From Larix kaempferi (Eukaryota; Streptophyta; Pinopsida; Pinales; Pinaceae), in contig BSBM01000636.1 in NCBI GenBank assembly GCA_027924585.1, forward strand, positions 4,790,001 through 4,854,000: a stretch of 64,000 bases of DNA, in the 5' to 3' direction. Both the position numbers and the translations under genes were made by a program. The notes beneath the pieces were generated by a model that was not told the origin of the DNA, made no database searches, and was given only the letters and a program-made list of their open reading frames with translations. This document shows, piece after piece, positions 11,341 to 23,819 of this stretch (positions are counted from its first letter, which is position 1; the number at the start of each line of letters is the position of its first letter).

Positions 11341-12400
11341 CACATATAATATAAATCAGTCTCATAAGCATACACATAAAAGAATTATAACAAGATTATA
11401 TCTACCAAAATGAAATATTAATTTTTTTGTCCAAAAAAAAAAATCGGTGCGCCATAAATATTAGAAAAGCACCATTAGCGGCGCGCTTATATATTGGAGG
11501 CACCGACAAGCGATGCGCTACAATATCTATGTCGCACTACTGGTTTTATATTGATTTTTTTTTAATTGATATGGACGATGCACCTAAATATTATTAGCAC
11601 ACCATTATTCAAATGCACTGAATTTAAAAAATAATAATTTATTTGAAATATATTCAGGGTGCGCCTATTCCACGTCAACGCACCATGCTTCGTTTCCTTG
11701 ACGTGACATAGGAGCATCGTTAACTGTGTGTTTACGGGTTTCTAAGCGGTGTGCTTATATAATGGAGGCACTGACAAGTGGTGCAGTTATATACTGGAGG
11801 CAACGACAAGTGGTGCGCTACAATATATATGCCGCACTGCTGGTTATATATCAAAAATTTAAAATTTGAATTGGACGGTGCACCTAAATATTATTTGCGC
11901 ATTGTTATTCAAATGCACCGAATTTAAAAAATAATAAATTATTTGAAATACATTCATGATGCACCTATTCCACATCAACGCACCATGCATCGTTGCCTTG
12001 ACATGACATAGGAGCACCGTTAACTGTGTGTTCACGGGTTTATAAGCGGTGTGCTTATATACTGGAGGCACTGACAAGCGGTGCACTTATATACAGGAGG
12101 CACCGACAAGCGATGCGCTACAATATATATGCCGCACCACTGGTTATATATAAAAAATTTAAAATTTGAATTGGACGGTGTGCCTAAATCTTATTAGCGC
12201 ATTGTTATTCAAATGCACTGAATTTAAAAAATAATAAATTATTTGAAATATATTTAGGGTGCGCCGATGCCACATCAGCACAATGTACAAAGGTGATTTG
12301 ACGTGACATAGGAGCACTATTAGTTGTGTGTTCACAGGTTTATCAAAGGTGTCACCAGTGCGCCTATGTCACGTAATTGCACCGATGCTTGTGCGATGAA
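11341..12400. repeat. CACTA subterminal region: 300-bp tandem repeats, 3 copies
   Basis: The block ending GATGCGCTACAATATATATG recurs with CGCTA ending at 11520, 11820 and 12120, an exact 300-bp period. Each unit contains several forms of a GGTGCGC/GCACCG motif, a TTTAAAAAATAATAA stretch and a CTTGACGTGACATAGGAGCA block. The last unit decays toward 12400, where copia element A begins. Dense short GTGCG motifs near an element end are typical of CACTA subterminal regions, where the element-encoded DNA-binding protein acts. Assignment to the CACTA element ending at 21368 is inferred from the shared motifs on both sides of A. Confidence 0.75.
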
Positions 12401-13004
12401 TGTTAAAATTTGAGCATTAATTCACAATACTCTTGGATCTTTACTGAGAGAATAACATATACAGTATATCAATGCATAACAATCACAATAAGCATGATAC
12501 GCATCACAAGAATCCAAAGCATGAGAGACAAGAGACACAGAGTTTCCGTGGGGAAAACCCTAAGGTGAAAAACCCCACAACTTCCTCAAAGATAGAGAGA
12601 GCAATGGCTCAACCAAAGTACAACCAAAATACACTTGAGATAGTCTCCTACAGCAAATGATCCTCCTCCTCACTAGTGCGCCACTTTCTGAGTGAGAGAA
12701 GTGTGTCTTTCTGAATGATCAAAATAGATATTTCCCGATCTCTATTTATACTAACCTGTTTGCCCAGTAACCTTATGGGGCGGACTTGTCTAGCTAGGTA
12801 CATCCACAATATAATATATATATCAGGGTCGACCCCACACATGGTGGTCTAATAACCCATCGACAAGTACACACACTTGCAACACTTGTCAATCCACATG
12901 ACGACACTTCCTTATAGACGAATAACACATCTCTAATAAGGGTACAATAAATATATATGAAATACATAGATGAAATACATTCCGAAGTTACATATACATC
13001 AACA
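12401..13004 (-). repeat. 3' LTR of element A
   Basis: Starts TGTTAAAATTTGAG and ends TACATCAACA on the plus strand. The reverse complement begins TGTTGATG and ends TTTTAACA. It is 604 bp and pairs with 19138-19728. The longer length is mainly an extra 13-bp copy of an ATGAAATACATAG segment near 12958-12970. The promoter hairpin seen in other copies is partly mutated here (near 12723-12750). Confidence 0.95.
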
Positions 13005-13016
13005 CTCCCTCTTAAC
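13005..13016 (-). promoter_or_regulatory. Polypurine tract of element A
   Basis: On the minus strand this reads GTTAAGAGGGAG directly before the 3' LTR. The same tract precedes the 3' LTR of C (62946-62957). It is the plus-strand DNA primer in copia replication. Confidence 0.85.
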
Positions 13017-14512
13017 TAGGAAGGTATTTCTCGACACAGATCTGCTAGACAAGTCTTCTTCTCGGGATCATCATCATCATCATCGTCACTGTTGCTACTA
13101 TCTCAACCAATCTCTGACTCTACTCGTCATAGGAAGTTCTACAGAGCCAATCCTTTTTCATACTGGATGTAGGCCCACCACCTGCAGATCTTTGTCATCA
13201 CTGGCCATACTGTGGAAATCTCAAGACTTATTACGTGCGTCACAAAACCTTAAAAGAGTCTCTTGACTAGCAAGAACCCTAAAGAGCATCTGAGGCCTTT
13301 TTCATCCTGTCCAGATCTCCAGGACTTATTACATGTGACCCCACCATAAAACCTCGAAAGAGAATCCCAGGACTGATTACGAGCACAAGGCTCAACCTAT
13401 CGGATCTCCCAGGGCACAAATTACATGTGGTCACCACAAAACCTCGAAAGAGCATCCCAGGACTGATTATGAGCACAAGGCTCAACCTATCGGATCTCCC
13501 AGGGCACAAATTACATGTGGTCATGGCAAAAACTCGAAAGAGCATCCCGGGACTGATTACGAGCACACAGCTCAACCTATCGGATCTGCCAGGGCACAAA
13601 TTACATGCCATAGGACAAAACCTTGAAAGAGCATCTGCCATATATCCCAGGGCACAAATTACATGCCATAAAAAAAACCTCGAAAGACTATCTGCAGATC
13701 TCCCAGGGCACAAATTATATGTCCTCCCAAGCAAAATCCCGAAAGAGCATTTTCCAGATATCCCAGGGTACAAATTACATTCCATAGGCAAAACCTTGAA
13801 AGCCTATCTGCAAATCTCCCAGGTTACAAATTACATGCTTATCTGCAAAACCTGTTCCATGGCCACAGAGTATCATCCTGATACTCACCATACATCATCC
13901 TGAAGTACACATGATCATCCTGATCATCATCACTGCAACATCCTGTTGCATGTCATCTGGAGCAACATCCTGAAGCTCGTCATCCATGATCATCCTGATC
14001 ATGCAATGCATCTACCTGATGCATACCAAGTATCTATCTGATACATATCATCATACATGATCCACTTGATCATACAGTGTATCCACCTAATACAAATACA
14101 AATACATGATACATATCACCATACATGATCCACCTGATCATACAATGTATCCACCTGATACATATACAGATACATGGTCCAAGCATCCATCATGATGCAT
14201 ATACAAAATACATACAAATGATCCAACCGATCATATCCAGCATCCAACATGATGCGTACATACATATAAATGATCCAACTTATCCTATCCAACATCCAAC
14301 ATGATGCGTACATACATATACATATAAATGATCCAACTGATCATATCCAACATCCAACATGATGCATACATACATATATAAATGTTCCAATTGATCATAC
14401 AAAGCAGAAACCAGAACATCATCCTGATGCTCATCATCCAACGCTTACATCCACAACCATGTGAAGGATCTTCCTTCCAACATGCTTGGAATGGCTTCAG
14501 CAAATGTGTCCA
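13017..14512 (-). repeat. 3' non-coding tract of A: 90-bp repeats and mini-hairpin array
   Basis: Two zones. At 13300-13860 is a tandem repeat with CTCGAAAG at about 13353, 13443, 13533 and 13622 (90-bp period), then about 60-bp spacing (13680, 13740, 13795). Units carry CCTATCGGATCTCCCAGGG and ACAAATTACATG. At 13860-14400 lies an array of small dyads such as TGATCCAACTGATCA, TGATCCACCTGATCA and TGCATCTACCTGATGCA. Because 90 is a multiple of three, long open frames appear on both strands (13279-13791 and 13427-13903). They have repeat content only and I do not regard them as genes. Confidence 0.85.
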
Positions 14513-17500
14513 TCACTTCTTCCTCGAAGTGTCATCAATCTTAAGAACACAAAGCCTCTCCCGGAAGTACTTGAACTTCACCCTGGCTAGTGGCTTCGTC
14601 AGCACATCTGCAATCTGCTCGTCCGTCGCAACATACAGGAGCTTCACAGCTCCTGTCTGCACCATATCCCTGATATAGTGATATTTGATCTCTATGTGTT
14701 TCGACCTGTCACGAAACACTGGGTTCTCGGACAGCTTCACACAACTCTGGTTATCACAAAAGATACCAGCAGCATCCAACGGGAGATCAAATAACTCGGA
14801 CAGTAGCTTCCGTAGCCATACTGCCTCACAACTAGCTGAACAGGCTGCAACATACTCTGCCTCAGTTGTACTCAGTGCTACACAGGACTGCTTCCTGCTA
14901 AACCAAGAGATCACACCTGATCACATACTGAAGCATCACCCATATGTGATCTTCCTATCTGCAGCATTGCCAGCCCAATCTGAATCAACATAACCCTGCA
15001 GGTTAAACTTTTGATTCGCTTCATACTTGAGCCCATAATCCACTGTACCCTTCAGGTACCTCAGAACATGCTTTACAGCAACCAGATGAACACTCCTCGG
15101 ATCCGTCACGAACTGGCTCAATGTGTTCACCGCAAAGCAAATATTTGGTCTCGTGTTCGTCAAGTACATCAAGGACCCAATCATCTGACGATACATAAAG
15201 ACATCAACCGGCTCAGATGAAGCATCACATAGAAGCTTCAGATTCGATGCCATAAGTGTGGCCATGGCCTTGCAATCCATCATCCTGAATCTCTTCAGGA
15301 TATCTACTGTGTACTTACTTCCCTTGACCAAGGAAGATCCCATCTGCACTCTTCCACACCTCCATACCTAGGAAATAATGCATCATTCCCAAATATTTCA
15401 TATCGAACTCAGCAGCAAGCTTCCTCTTAGTATCTGCAATCAATCTGTCATCTCCTGTTACAAATAAGTCATCCACATACAGGAGTAGAATCACAAGATT
15501 CCCTTCCTCAACCTTGTAGTAAAGGTTGGAATCCGCTTTACTCTTGGTAAAGCCCAAACTAGATAGGAAACTGTCCATCCTACCATACCAAGTTCTGGGA
15601 GCTTGCTTCAAGCCATACAAGGCTTTCTTCAATCTGCACACATATGACTCCCTGCCATGTATTTCAAAACTGAGTGGCCGCTCCACATATCCTTCCTCTT
15701 CAACTACACCATTCAAGAAAGCAGTCTTGACATCCATCTGGTGTATTTTCCATTTCATTGCTGCAGCCAGGGCAAGTATTGTTCTGATGGAAGTATACCT
15801 GGCTATAGGTGCAAAAGTTTCTTCATAATCTATTCCCTCTTTCTGAGAGAAGCCACGAGCTACGAATCTTGCTTTGTATTTTTCTACACTGCCATCTGCA
15901 GCATGCTTGATTTTGTAGATCCATTTGGAAGTCATAACAGACTTCTCTTTAGGTCTTGGGACAACATCCCAAACATCATTCTTCATTATTGATTGGTATT
16001 CCTCAACCATGGCATCCTTCCATTCTTTCTTTTCCGCTGCTTCTTCATAACTAGAAGGTTCTTTGTCCATAATGTCACAGAGTAAAGCAACATAGCTGGT
16101 ATGTGATCTGGTTCTCTTCTTTGCTCTGTGTTCTTCTTCTGGAATGCCAAATCTTTCTGCATCTTGAATGAGCTCTCTAGCCCATGCAGGTTTCCTCTTG
16201 TGAGAGTTATCCTCACGGGGTGGATCTATAGGTTCTTGCGGATCTTCAAACTCATGAACAACTTCTGGAATTGCTTCAGTCATGGTAGTATCTTGAAATC
16301 TAGTTTCCTTAGGTTCTTCATAAACTTCGATAGGTGCCTTCCTTGATTTGATGAATGCTGAGTTTTCATCAAATGTTACATCCCTGCTGACATCAATCTT
16401 CTTGAACCCTGGAAAGTATATTCTATAAGCCTTCGAGCTTGCACTGTAACCCACAAAGATACCCTTCTTTCCTGAAGGATCTAGTTTAGTCCTCTTTTCC
16501 TTTGGGACATGAGTGTATATTGGACAACCAAATATTCTGATATGGCTGACTTCAGGTTTCTTACCAGAAAAGACCTCTTCTGGTGTCTTGTTGTCCAATA
16601 TCTTGTGGGGTGTTCTGTTCTGCACATATACAGTTGTTCTAGCTGCTTCTGCCCATAGATGCATAGGTAGATCCTGGTCATGTAGCATTGCCTTTGCTGC
16701 TTCCATGATTGTTCTGTTCTTCCTTTCTGCAACTCCATTCTGTTGAGGATTATAAGGAGCAGTTAACTCCCTCTTAATCCCTGACTCACTACAAAGCTTC
16801 TTGAAGTCACCTGAGGTGAATTCTCCACCATTGTCGGATCTGAATGTTTTTATATTCTTGTCAGTTTGATTCTTTATCAAGGTTTTGAATTCCTTGAACT
16901 TATCAAAAACCTCATCTTTGTTCTTTAAGAAGTCTACCCAAGTCTTCCTGGAGAAGTCATCAATAAATGAGACATAGTAAACATACCCACTCAGAGAACT
17001 GGATGACATAGGACCACATACATCTGAGTGGATGATTTCCAGGATGTCTTTTGCCTTGCTTTCACTGCTTGGGAAAGCCTTCTTAATGTTCTTACCTTTT
17101 GCACATCCTTTGCAAACAACTTCATGTTTGGTCTTGATTTCAGGAAGACCCTCTACAGCCTTGCTTGCAATTGGAAGTGCCCTATAGTGCATATTAGCAA
17201 GTATTCTATGCCAAAGTTCACTTGGCTCCATGGATTCATGCACCATGGCATGTTCAGGTTGTCCCTTCAATTTATACAAGCCTCCCTCTTACTCTCCAAT
17301 CACTACTGCATCATTGATTGTTTTACCCTTTGGCCACATTAGAACTTGGCCATCCACAAATGCAACCCTCATACCTTTTGCATCCAATGCAGAGATGGAG
17401 AGTAAGTTCTTCTTGAGCCCAGGTACATAAAGGACTTCTTTCATCTTCAAATATTTTCCAGAATCTAGGTTGTAGGAGGCTTCACCACTTCCTTTGATTG

Positions 17501-18563
17501 GGTATTGATAATCATCCCCAAGTTTCACCTTATGGGGTGATTCATGTTCAGATAGATTCACAAAAGATTCCTTAAACCCAGTCATGTGTTTGGAAGCCCC
17601 ACTGTCAATCAACCAATCATTACAACCATGGGAGATAGTACCTGTGAGAGCAGAAATTAGAACATGCTCTTCTTCACTTGATGAGTCATCATCACTATCA
17701 CTTTCTGCCCTAGCCTTCTTCTTTGGGGGTTCATCATCTTCGGCAGCATGAGCATGATATCTTCTTTTGTTATTCTTCTTCTTGTTGTTGAAGTTGTTGT
17801 TGTTGTCTTTCTTCTTCTTAGGACAATCTGAAGCAAAGTGTCCCTTGTCATTGCAATTGAAGCATCTGAGATCTTTCTTATCTTTATGATAATGGTGGTG
17901 TGAGAATCTCCTGTTATGAGATGATTCCTTCTTGGAATTGCCTTTCCTGGCATGTGCTGTGAGAGCTTGGTATTCACTTCCCATCTTTTCTTCTCGGGCC
18001 ACAAGCCTAGCTTCTTCTTGAGAGCATTCTTCCCATAATCTGTTGAAGGAGATCAACTTCTTCCTTGCACAAATTCCTTGAATAAAGGAATCCCATGAAC
18101 TGGGTAGGCCATTTAGAGTGGTCATCAGCACTTGACCATTCTCCACCATTTCATCCACTGCTTCTAGTTGTTCCTTGATCCAGGAGACCCTTGAAAAATA
18201 AGATTGAATGGTTTCTCCATTCTGAAACTTTACTCCTTTCAATTGGTTCCGCAGGGTCATCTTACGATTTATGTTCTTCCCTTCAAATAGCTTGGTCAAA
18301 GAGTCAAACATCTCCTTGGGTGTCTTTAGAGAAGACACATGGGGTATGAGATGGTCTTTGACAGAATCAGCAATGATTCTCTTTGCCTTGACCAAGTTCT
18401 TCTTGTGCAAAACCTTAGCCTCTTCATCCTCTGGGATAGGGGTGTCTTCTTTTACATATGAGTCTAACTCATTCTCTTCCAGGATTAACCCAATCCTATA
18501 CTTCCAAGCTTGGAAGTTATCAGCTCCTTCAAGCTTATCCTCAAGCTTGGTGTGGTGAGACAT
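14513..18563 (-). pseudogene. gag-pol: gag-pol of copia element A
   Basis: Starts MSHHTKLED at 18563. Gag has a zinc knuckle at residues 234-247 (C234, C237, H242, C247) after the UBN2-like capsid region. The protease carries DSGAS at residue 320. A TAA at about 17287 replaces the CAA present in C. In the following 654-codon frame (15315-17279) the integrase zinc site is H24, H31, C56, C59, and the DDE triad is D86, D149, E185. RT carries QMDVKTAF with D516 and YVDD at 601-604. A 4-bp duplication (GTAA) near 15318 shifts the frame. RNase H then continues to 14513 with ADVLTKPL near its end, and with two nonsense codons near 14902-14935. The frame otherwise stays the same from gag to RT, so these few lesions are all that separate it from an open copy. 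Confidence 0.95.
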
Positions 18564-19125
18564 CTTAAAGAATACTTCAAATGAAATAGAAAAGATTTAG
18601 GTCTTACCACTTGAAATGCTGAAAAATGGATCTGGTCCCGGATTAGGGTTTGTCGAAAAAACCCTAAAAATTCAAAATGTGAATTTCAACTTTCTGAAAG
18701 GATAGAAAGATGCGCCTTGTTGAGCTAATCATCCTGGTGTATTCAGAATTTGAGATCAGCAAATCTTTACCCTTCATATTTGCCTTTTTGTCCTCCTGGG
18801 TTCACTAGGGAGAGCCCTGAATTAGAGTTTGCGTTTCCCGGAGATCTACCTATCCAAAAATATCGATCCAAAGCTCTAAACTTTGATTTTTGCAAGGAGA
18901 TTCCAGCTATGTCTTCAGATTTCAGAAATTCCTATTTTTGTGGAAACCCTAATTTTTAGGGCGAAAATATGAAAATGCTCAGAATTGAATTCTGATTGGA
19001 CAGATAGATTCTCCTTGATGAGTAGAGTCAATATACTATACTGCTTTTCCAAAATCTGTGGAGAGAAACCCAATAAACAAGAAACTCAAGTTTTCGTCAC
19101 TACAAAATGTCTTCTTCTCAGGTTA

Positions 19126-19137
19126 GCTCTGATACCA
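19126..19137 (-). promoter_or_regulatory. Primer binding site of A (initiator tRNA-Met)
   Basis: The minus strand reads TGGTATCAGAGC directly after the 5' LTR end. This is complementary to the 3' end of plant initiator tRNA-Met and is where minus-strand DNA synthesis starts. Confidence 0.95.
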
Positions 19138-19728
19138 TGTTAAAATTTGAGCATTAATTCACAATACTCTTGGATCTTTACTAAGAGAATAACATATACA
19201 GTATATAAATGCATAACAATCACAATAAGCATGACAAGCATCACAAGAATCAAAAGCATGAGAGACAAGAGACACGGAGTTTCCGTGGGAAAAACCCTAA
19301 GGTTTAAAACCCCACAACTTCCTTAGAGATAGAGAGAGCAATGGCTCAACCAAAGTACAACCAAAATACACTTGATATAGTATCCTAGAGCAGATGATCC
19401 TCCTCCTCACTAGTGCGCAACTTTCTGAGTGAGAGAAGTGTGTCTTTCCGAATGATCAAAATAGAGATCTCCCGATCTCTATTTATACTAACATGTTTAC
19501 CCAGTAACCTTATGGGGCCAACTTGTCTAGCTAGGTACATCCACAATATAATATATGTATCAAGGCTGACCCCACACATGGTGGTCTAATAACCCATCGG
19601 TAAGTACACACACTTGCGACACTTGTCAATCCACATGACGACACTTCCTTGTAGAGGAATAACACATCTCTAATAAGGGTACAATAAATATAGATGAAAT
19701 ACATTCCGAAGTTACATATACATCAACA
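19138..19728 (-). repeat. 5' LTR of element A
   Basis: 591 bp, TG...CA ends on its own strand. The TATA box lies on the minus strand within TATAAATAGAG at about 19487 downward. It overlaps an inverted repeat (arms 19458-19469 and 19474-19485, loop of 4) with 11 of 12 positions paired. The start site should be about 25-30 bp below the TATA box, just past this dyad. Confidence 0.95.
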
Positions 19729-21340
19729 TTGACGTGACATATCCACATTGTATACATGATTATGGTTTTATTGTTCCAATACCGGTGCGCTAGACAGTAA
19801 TAAGCATCGGAATTCTGGTGCCCTTTATTGTACTAAATGCACCCGTGTCTATGAGAATCGAGTGTTTTATGAGGTGTATCAATGGCGCACTTTGCCACAT
19901 CATTGCATTGATATCCGGTGCGCATGAGTGGCATAAGTGCATTGTTTAAACGTTTATTATTTTTTATAAATGGTGTGGTTATCGGTGCATATATTACACT
20001 TAAGGGCACCGGAACGCAGGTGCTCTTAAATGTGTAACGCATCGGTGACCATTTATGGGTTTTAATTTTTTTCGTGCGGAGTGGTGCATTCGAGTCGTTT
20101 GGCTTGCTCCATTAATGGTGCACCTTGTAAAATTGTACAGGGTGCACTGTATAGCGGTGCAAGCCGAATGAATCCAATGCACCGTGCAAATTTTTTAATT
20201 TTTTTTGAAAAATAGGTGCATTTAAAGTTGAATTTTAAAAACTAAATTGCTAAAAACTTATTTTGTGAACTAACAAACATTTTACCTGTTGAATGGCGTG
20301 TCGGGGAGGCATATTTGAGATGTATGGTAAATTTGATTTTTTCCAAAACACTTTGGAAAAATTCAAACGAACTGAACTGCCAATAGAGGAAAAGGATACG
20401 TCCACGTGGACCACGGATGTCAGGGCGTCCAAGTGTGTGAATGGCAACAGCGATGCAGAGGGGCTCAGATGCACTGAAGTGGGGTGAAAATGAGTTTTTA
20501 GTTGCAGTATTTTTTTTTATTAAGCCCTGCACCGGTGTGCTTGACAATGACGCACCGGTGCGATCCACAGTCAAGACCACCAAAATGAGCCGATGTTAAA
20601 AATAAAATAAAATAACAATATATATATATATATACATAAAATATATTATATATTTGTTATTTTATGTATGTGTGTGTGTGTGTGTGTGTTTTTAATAAAA
20701 TGCTTTTCGATGCGCTTGGTTTATCTGCCCGCACTAGTGCGTAAATAGTATTTAGCGCACCAAGAACGGTTTTAAAATTATTTTTCGATTATAAAATTAT
20801 ATTTTTTATTTTCGATAAATGGAATGGTGGTGCGTTATGGTCTTGTGAACGCACCGTTGCGTTTAACTAAGGACACACCGTTAAACTTTTGAGATATATT
20901 TTTTTAAGAAAATAGATTATTATGTTTCATAAAATAATGTTCGGTGCGTTAGGTTTTGATACAACGCACCATGGTGGTTATCGCTAATGAACCCACCATG
21001 TTTAGTTTTTTACTTAAATTTTTATTGTTTAAATAAAAAAGTATGCGGTGTGGTCATTTCTACAAAACAAACCGGTGCGATGTTTGTGATGGAACACGTC
21101 ACTAGGGTTATTTTGAAATTATTTTGTTTTGATAAATATGTTTTATGGTCGCGGTGCGACAAATTAGGACGCAACAGTGAACGCACTAGTGCGATTAGGT
21201 TAAGAACACACCGGTGCGATTATGTTGAAAGCTCACCAAAATAAAAACTTCCACTAAAACCTTCGGCCGCTCGCCTCCGCTACTAACCTCCACTAGAAAC
21301 ATATATTTGGGCTCTTTTGGGAGGAGCATACGCTATAACC
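19729..21340. repeat. CACTA subterminal region rich in GTGCG motifs
   Basis: About thirty copies of GGTGCG, GTGCGC, CGCACC or close variants occur in both orientations between about 19780 and 21225, for example ACCGGTGCGC near 19780 and ACGCACCGGTGCGATCC near 20550. The spacing is irregular and no long tandem unit is seen. A (TA)n run at 20619-20633 and a (TG)n run at about 20667-20691 are present. An open frame at 20242-20583 (minus) has no recognisable domain. The first bases (TTGACGTGACAT) continue the 300-bp repeat pattern interrupted by copia A. Confidence 0.7.
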
Positions 21341-21368
21341 TCCGCTAAAGGGCCTTTTCTTTGTAGTG
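21341..21368 (+). repeat. Terminal inverted repeat end of a CACTA element
   Basis: The sequence ends CCTTTTCTTTGTAGTG, so the reverse strand begins CACTACAAAGAAAAGG followed by CCCTTTAGCGGAGGTT. This is the classic plant CACTA terminus. Further inward, GCGGAGG and AGTGGAGGTT variants repeat up to about 21240. It would be the right-hand end of the element whose TNP2 lies at 5612-6990. The 3-bp target duplication (right flank TAT) cannot be checked because no matching left end is in the window. Confidence 0.8.
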
Positions 21369-23689
21369 TATACATTATTTTCACTATATCTCTCATAGTT
21401 TTATATAAAAAAATCCCCATTCCATTAACTTCCAGCACCACTTTCGATGAAGATGATGAATTCATCATCATTTACGTCCTTCATAATTTTTATCTTCTTA
21501 GCACGACATTCCCTTCCCTCATTGTTGATCCCTACACAACATTCAACAAATGTAAAATATAGTTTTTGAAACACATTAGTCATTATTATTAAGAAGTACA
21601 TACATTATTACTGAAAATGCAAAGAAAAACTCCATGTTGATTACCTATTGATTCACCTATTTCATTTCTTTGCAATGCTCCCATCAACATTTTATGCTCT
21701 TTTTCACTTAGATTGCAAACAATTTTAGCTTTCCTCATTTTTTTGCTCCACATGACACACATTAACTAATATATATAATTTAAACTCACAAATAATTCAA
21801 ATATATTCATTTTACATTAAAATTTCATATAACTTACCTTGTTCTCTTTTTAGGATGTGCTCCCACCACACTCATTGCAACAAGTGTTTTCATTGAATCA
21901 GTGCACATTGTACATTAATGTGCATTGGTGCAGATTACGGGTATACACACTAGTTCATAATACACATGTATACAAACACAAAATTATTGATTTATGAAAA
22001 TATTATTAAATTTTATAAATGCAATATATAGATAAGCATGCAAATCGTATTTTAATTGTGATGTACATATAAAATGGTTCACTTTCAAAAAATAGACGAT
22101 GCATTAATATCTAAAGTGTGCACCAAAAACCACAAAAGGATTTTTTTTTTTAAAGTTGATAGGGACATGTTTTGGGATCCAATGCAGTAATTGTTCCCAT
22201 TCTATTAGATGCCCAATGCCCCATATATATAGTTACAAAAAGCTATTAAGTATTCGGTTCCTAGGAAAAAAAAACCATTGTAAAATAATAGAAAGAGTAA
22301 ATTACTAATGCTAAAGTTTGCAGTCACGTAAAAGAAAAGGGATGCAACAAGAAAGTTAGGGTTTCGAGTGTTGAAGGTAACTATGAAAACTTTTATTTTC
22401 TTTAGAATGCACAATAAATATTAATAGTGACAAAAATAATTAATGATTTGTTTGAAACAATTAGGGGAAAATTGAAAAGAATAGTAAGAAAATATATACT
22501 TGAAATTTCTCCTTTGCGGAGTTGTATGTGACCTACAATCCCTTAAAAAAATTTCTCTTAAGAAAAATCTACCCACCCCAAGACTTCCTTGGAAAATCTA
22601 TCTTGCACAAGTCTCTCCTTAAAATTTTGGAAAAATAATGAAGTAGTGATTAGGTTTCTAATATAAACTCACTTTTATAAAATGAATTTCCTACATATTT
22701 TTTCATGTATACCGTTTGTTTTTTTTCGAATTCCAGTGCACTTTAATAGTAATGTGAAATGGTGTACTCTTTCTGGAGAATGCACTACTTTAATACAAAT
22801 ACAAATATCCGCTATTAAATTTTTTGTGGATATTTCATTTGTGAAATTTGTTGCGGATGATAGTTCTCTATGCATATCATAATTTAGCACAACCGCGTGG
22901 TAATATGGATTAAAAATCCATTCGGATGTCTATTTGAAGTTAAAATGTTACATGCAACCAAAAATTTCTTTTGAGAATATGGAGACATAAGTTGCAATAC
23001 TCAATAGTTTACAAATGTTATTTAAATTCACACCATATACTTAAAAAATGGTTTCAAAAGTCTTTTTGAACTTAAATTCTTATATGATTCTCAAACTTTA
23101 TTTTAATAATGTAGACACGTATTGACTGTTGATTTGGCTCAAATGTAGGGAGAAAAAATTATAATATCAAATGGTTAATTCTTTATATTCCTGCTCATTC
23201 CATATTGTTCATTGTTCATCAAGTTCTCCTCTGCCATTTGCAAAAAGTTTTGATTTTATTTATATATTTTATTTATCTAATTTAATTTTTTATTTATGCA
23301 TGTGCATGTGAATAATTATGTATTGAAATTTGAAAGATCCTAGTTTGGGATCAAGTTTAAATGCACAAGATTTTCCACTAGTCAAAAAATGTTGCAAGGT
23401 ATTATCATGAGCAAGATACTGCAAGAAGCTAGTAGGTGAAAATGGAGAGCCGCTTTACCATGCCAATTGTAACATGCCATATTCTAGCCACCATCCTAGG
23501 TCAATGGCACTTCATTGTTAACTGGATCTCTTTTATGACACCCCAAAAGTATGTGGTTGTTAAAAATGCAAAGGGTTGACGGAGAGCCCTTGACATGTCA
23601 CACTGTCTCATTATATTAATGATCAGACTACCCAATATTGATGGTTTAATACCTCCTACTACAAGTAAAAACCCAATAGGTGTTATAGA
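21369..23689. other. Unassigned AT-rich DNA right of the CACTA end
   Basis: No recognisable gene, LTR or tandem repeat. Short open frames exist (for example 22675-22890 minus and 22205-22414 minus) without known motifs. From about 23690 the sequence becomes similar to 1350-1490, marking the start of the second CACTA-linked gene. Confidence 0.4.
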
Positions 23690-23819
23690 AAAGACACATA
23701 GGAACACTTCCATATGCTCATTTTCTGAAAAGTTGAAAGCAAAAAATAACTATGTTTCATCCTAAATTTACCAATCTATCTCTTTCTATTGAGTCAACCA
23801 AGAGTTCTAGTGATCCAAA
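23690..23819 (+). pseudogene. Start of second CACTA-linked gene, upstream segment
   Basis: Similar to 1350-1490: both carry a CTTCC-TATGCTCATTTT stretch, ACTATGT-TCATCCTAAA and AGTTCTAGTGATCCAAA. The reading continues after the solo LTR at 25086 with AAAGTATGATAT, exactly as in the uninterrupted copy at 1480-1492. This segment forms the N-terminal part of the protein that leads into the SET-like domain. Confidence 0.65.

Larger units (their letters stand above)
12401..19728 (-). mobile_element. Ty1/copia retrotransposon A, near-complete
   Basis: Both LTRs, the primer site, the purine tract and all copia domains are present in the order gag, protease, integrase, RT, RNase H. Length is 7328 bp. 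The long non-coding tract (13017-14512) between RNase H and the 3' LTR is unusual for copia and shared with B, C and D. Immediate flanks are ATGAA on the left and TTGAC on the right, which do not form a clean 5-bp target duplication. The host sequence reads collinearly across the insertion when compared with the 300-bp repeats. Coding is damaged by a few lesions only, so A is relatively young. Confidence 0.95.

Noticed and set aside
13300-13860. CRISPR-like repeat-spacer array
   Set aside because: The whole 90-bp unit is repeated, with no unique spacers, and the context is a plant retrotransposon.
13279-13903. Overlapping long ORFs on both strands (170 and 158 codons)
   Set aside because: They consist only of translated 90-bp and 60-bp repeat units inside the copia 3' non-coding tract and have no domain. 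The period being a multiple of three explains the open frames.
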